Under the pieces are notes generated by a model that ran no database searches, was not told where the DNA came from, and saw only the letters and a list, made by a program, of their open reading frames with translations. This document shows, one piece after another, positions 18,643 through 19,120 of a stretch of DNA of 19,120 nt. The position numbers and the translations under genes were made by a program. The stretch comes from Antrodiella citrinella. Lineage: Eukaryota > Basidiomycota > Agaricomycetes > Polyporales > Steccherinaceae. The stretch covers positions 945 through 20,064 of the forward strand of contig SGPM01000429.1 of NCBI GenBank assembly GCA_004802725.1, read 5' to 3'. Each line of letters starts with the position of its first letter. The stretch's first letter is position 1.

Positions 18643-19120
18643 GTGGTGGGTGGTGGGTACAATTTGGAAGGGATGTTGTATATTGGGTTTCGTGTTGTAC
18701 ATTAGAACATGGATCGTTGAGGAAATACAGGTGGCATAATGGTAGAGTCAATCCGAATCTTCGCGACTGCAAAATTGCAGGGCTCGTCATAGTACTAATA
18801 CATTCAACGCATTCCGCATTCCGCATTCCGCAAGCCACAACATCCCTGTCATCGATGTGAAGCATGTGAAGGGGAAAGACTGCCGCCCCGACCACAAGGA
18901 AGCATACTCGGAAGAACAGCAAACTTCCGGCACAGGATTGTTAGAATATCTAGATTAGATAAGCCGCCTTAATAGAATCTACTGTTTCCACAGATAGAAT
19001 ACTGGCGGGAGCGGGGCTAGATCAGACGTATCAATACGGTCTCAGCCTCTGGTAAGAATGCTATAAATAGATACCTAGATCAGACGTATCAATACGCTGA
19101 TGACTAAGGTCAGTTACATG
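18643..19120. other. 3' flank of the SDR gene with short repeats
   Basis: No gene is supported. A 7-base unit (GCATTCC-type) is repeated three times at 18808-18831. The 22-base repeat pair described separately is at the right edge. A TATAAATA box-like string lies at 19062-19069, between the two copies. Confidence 0.45.
19017..19096. repeat. Direct repeat pair, 22 bases, 58-base period
   Basis: A 22-base sequence beginning CTAGATCAGACGTATC is present identically at 19017-19038 and 19075-19096. The intervening 36 bases are not repeated. This may be the edge of a tandem array or mobile element that continues beyond the window. Confidence 0.7.

Noticed and set aside
1..19120. CRISPR array, phage or bacterial operon structure
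   Set aside because: Spliceosomal introns are present in almost every gene, no spaced repeats of CRISPR type were seen, and gene spacing is eukaryotic.

Overview
The window looks like nuclear DNA of a filamentous basidiomycete (mushroom-type Agaricomycete). Almost every gene is cut by introns of about 50-62 nt with GT(R)AGT-like donors and short acceptors. The families present are also typical of such genomes: an NLR-type NACHT protein, an F-box protein, a plant-type O-methyltransferase, an HSL-type esterase, a classical SDR and a C2H2 protein. There is no sign of operons, CRISPR arrays, rRNA or prophage. The first 2 kb carry many ambiguous bases, so frame breaks there may be sequencing faults. 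Splice models below were built by hand from reading-frame continuity and family motifs. Layout: 1-1028, poor-quality sequence with a tentative plus-strand gene ending in a hydrophobic, membrane-anchoring tail. 1254-1889, a small plus-strand gene with an XPA-C-terminus-like motif and a possible frameshift in an A8 run. 2071-5232, a minus-strand five-exon NACHT/NLR gene with an in-frame TGA where the family has Trp, just before the Walker A motif. 5662-7031, a minus-strand seven-exon HSL-family alpha/beta hydrolase with all catalytic motifs. 7543-9493, a minus-strand family-2 O-methyltransferase with many introns, a probable 6-nt microexon and a likely frame disruption. 10008-11452, a minus-strand five-exon C2H2 zinc-finger protein. 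12443-12541, a decayed fragment related to the gene at 15858-16664. 12579 to about 14342, a minus-strand F-box protein. 15858-16664, an unknown Pro/Ser-rich protein on the minus strand. 17523-18642, a plus-strand six-exon SDR whose first coding intron appears to use a GC donor. The last 480 bases hold short repeats only. Functionally, the esterase, O-methyltransferase and SDR are tailoring-type enzymes, and a zinc-finger protein lies close by. No backbone synthase is visible, so a biosynthetic cluster is only a possibility. The NLR and F-box genes belong to expanded, fast-evolving families. The strongest 'second look' signals are the Trp-to-stop change in the NLR, the frame-break and microexon structure of the O-methyltransferase, the GC-AG intron of the SDR, the stopless 51-nt introns in the zinc-finger gene, and the duplicated 100-nt segment at 12.4 and 16.3 kb. 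I do not see an obviously new multi-gene system.
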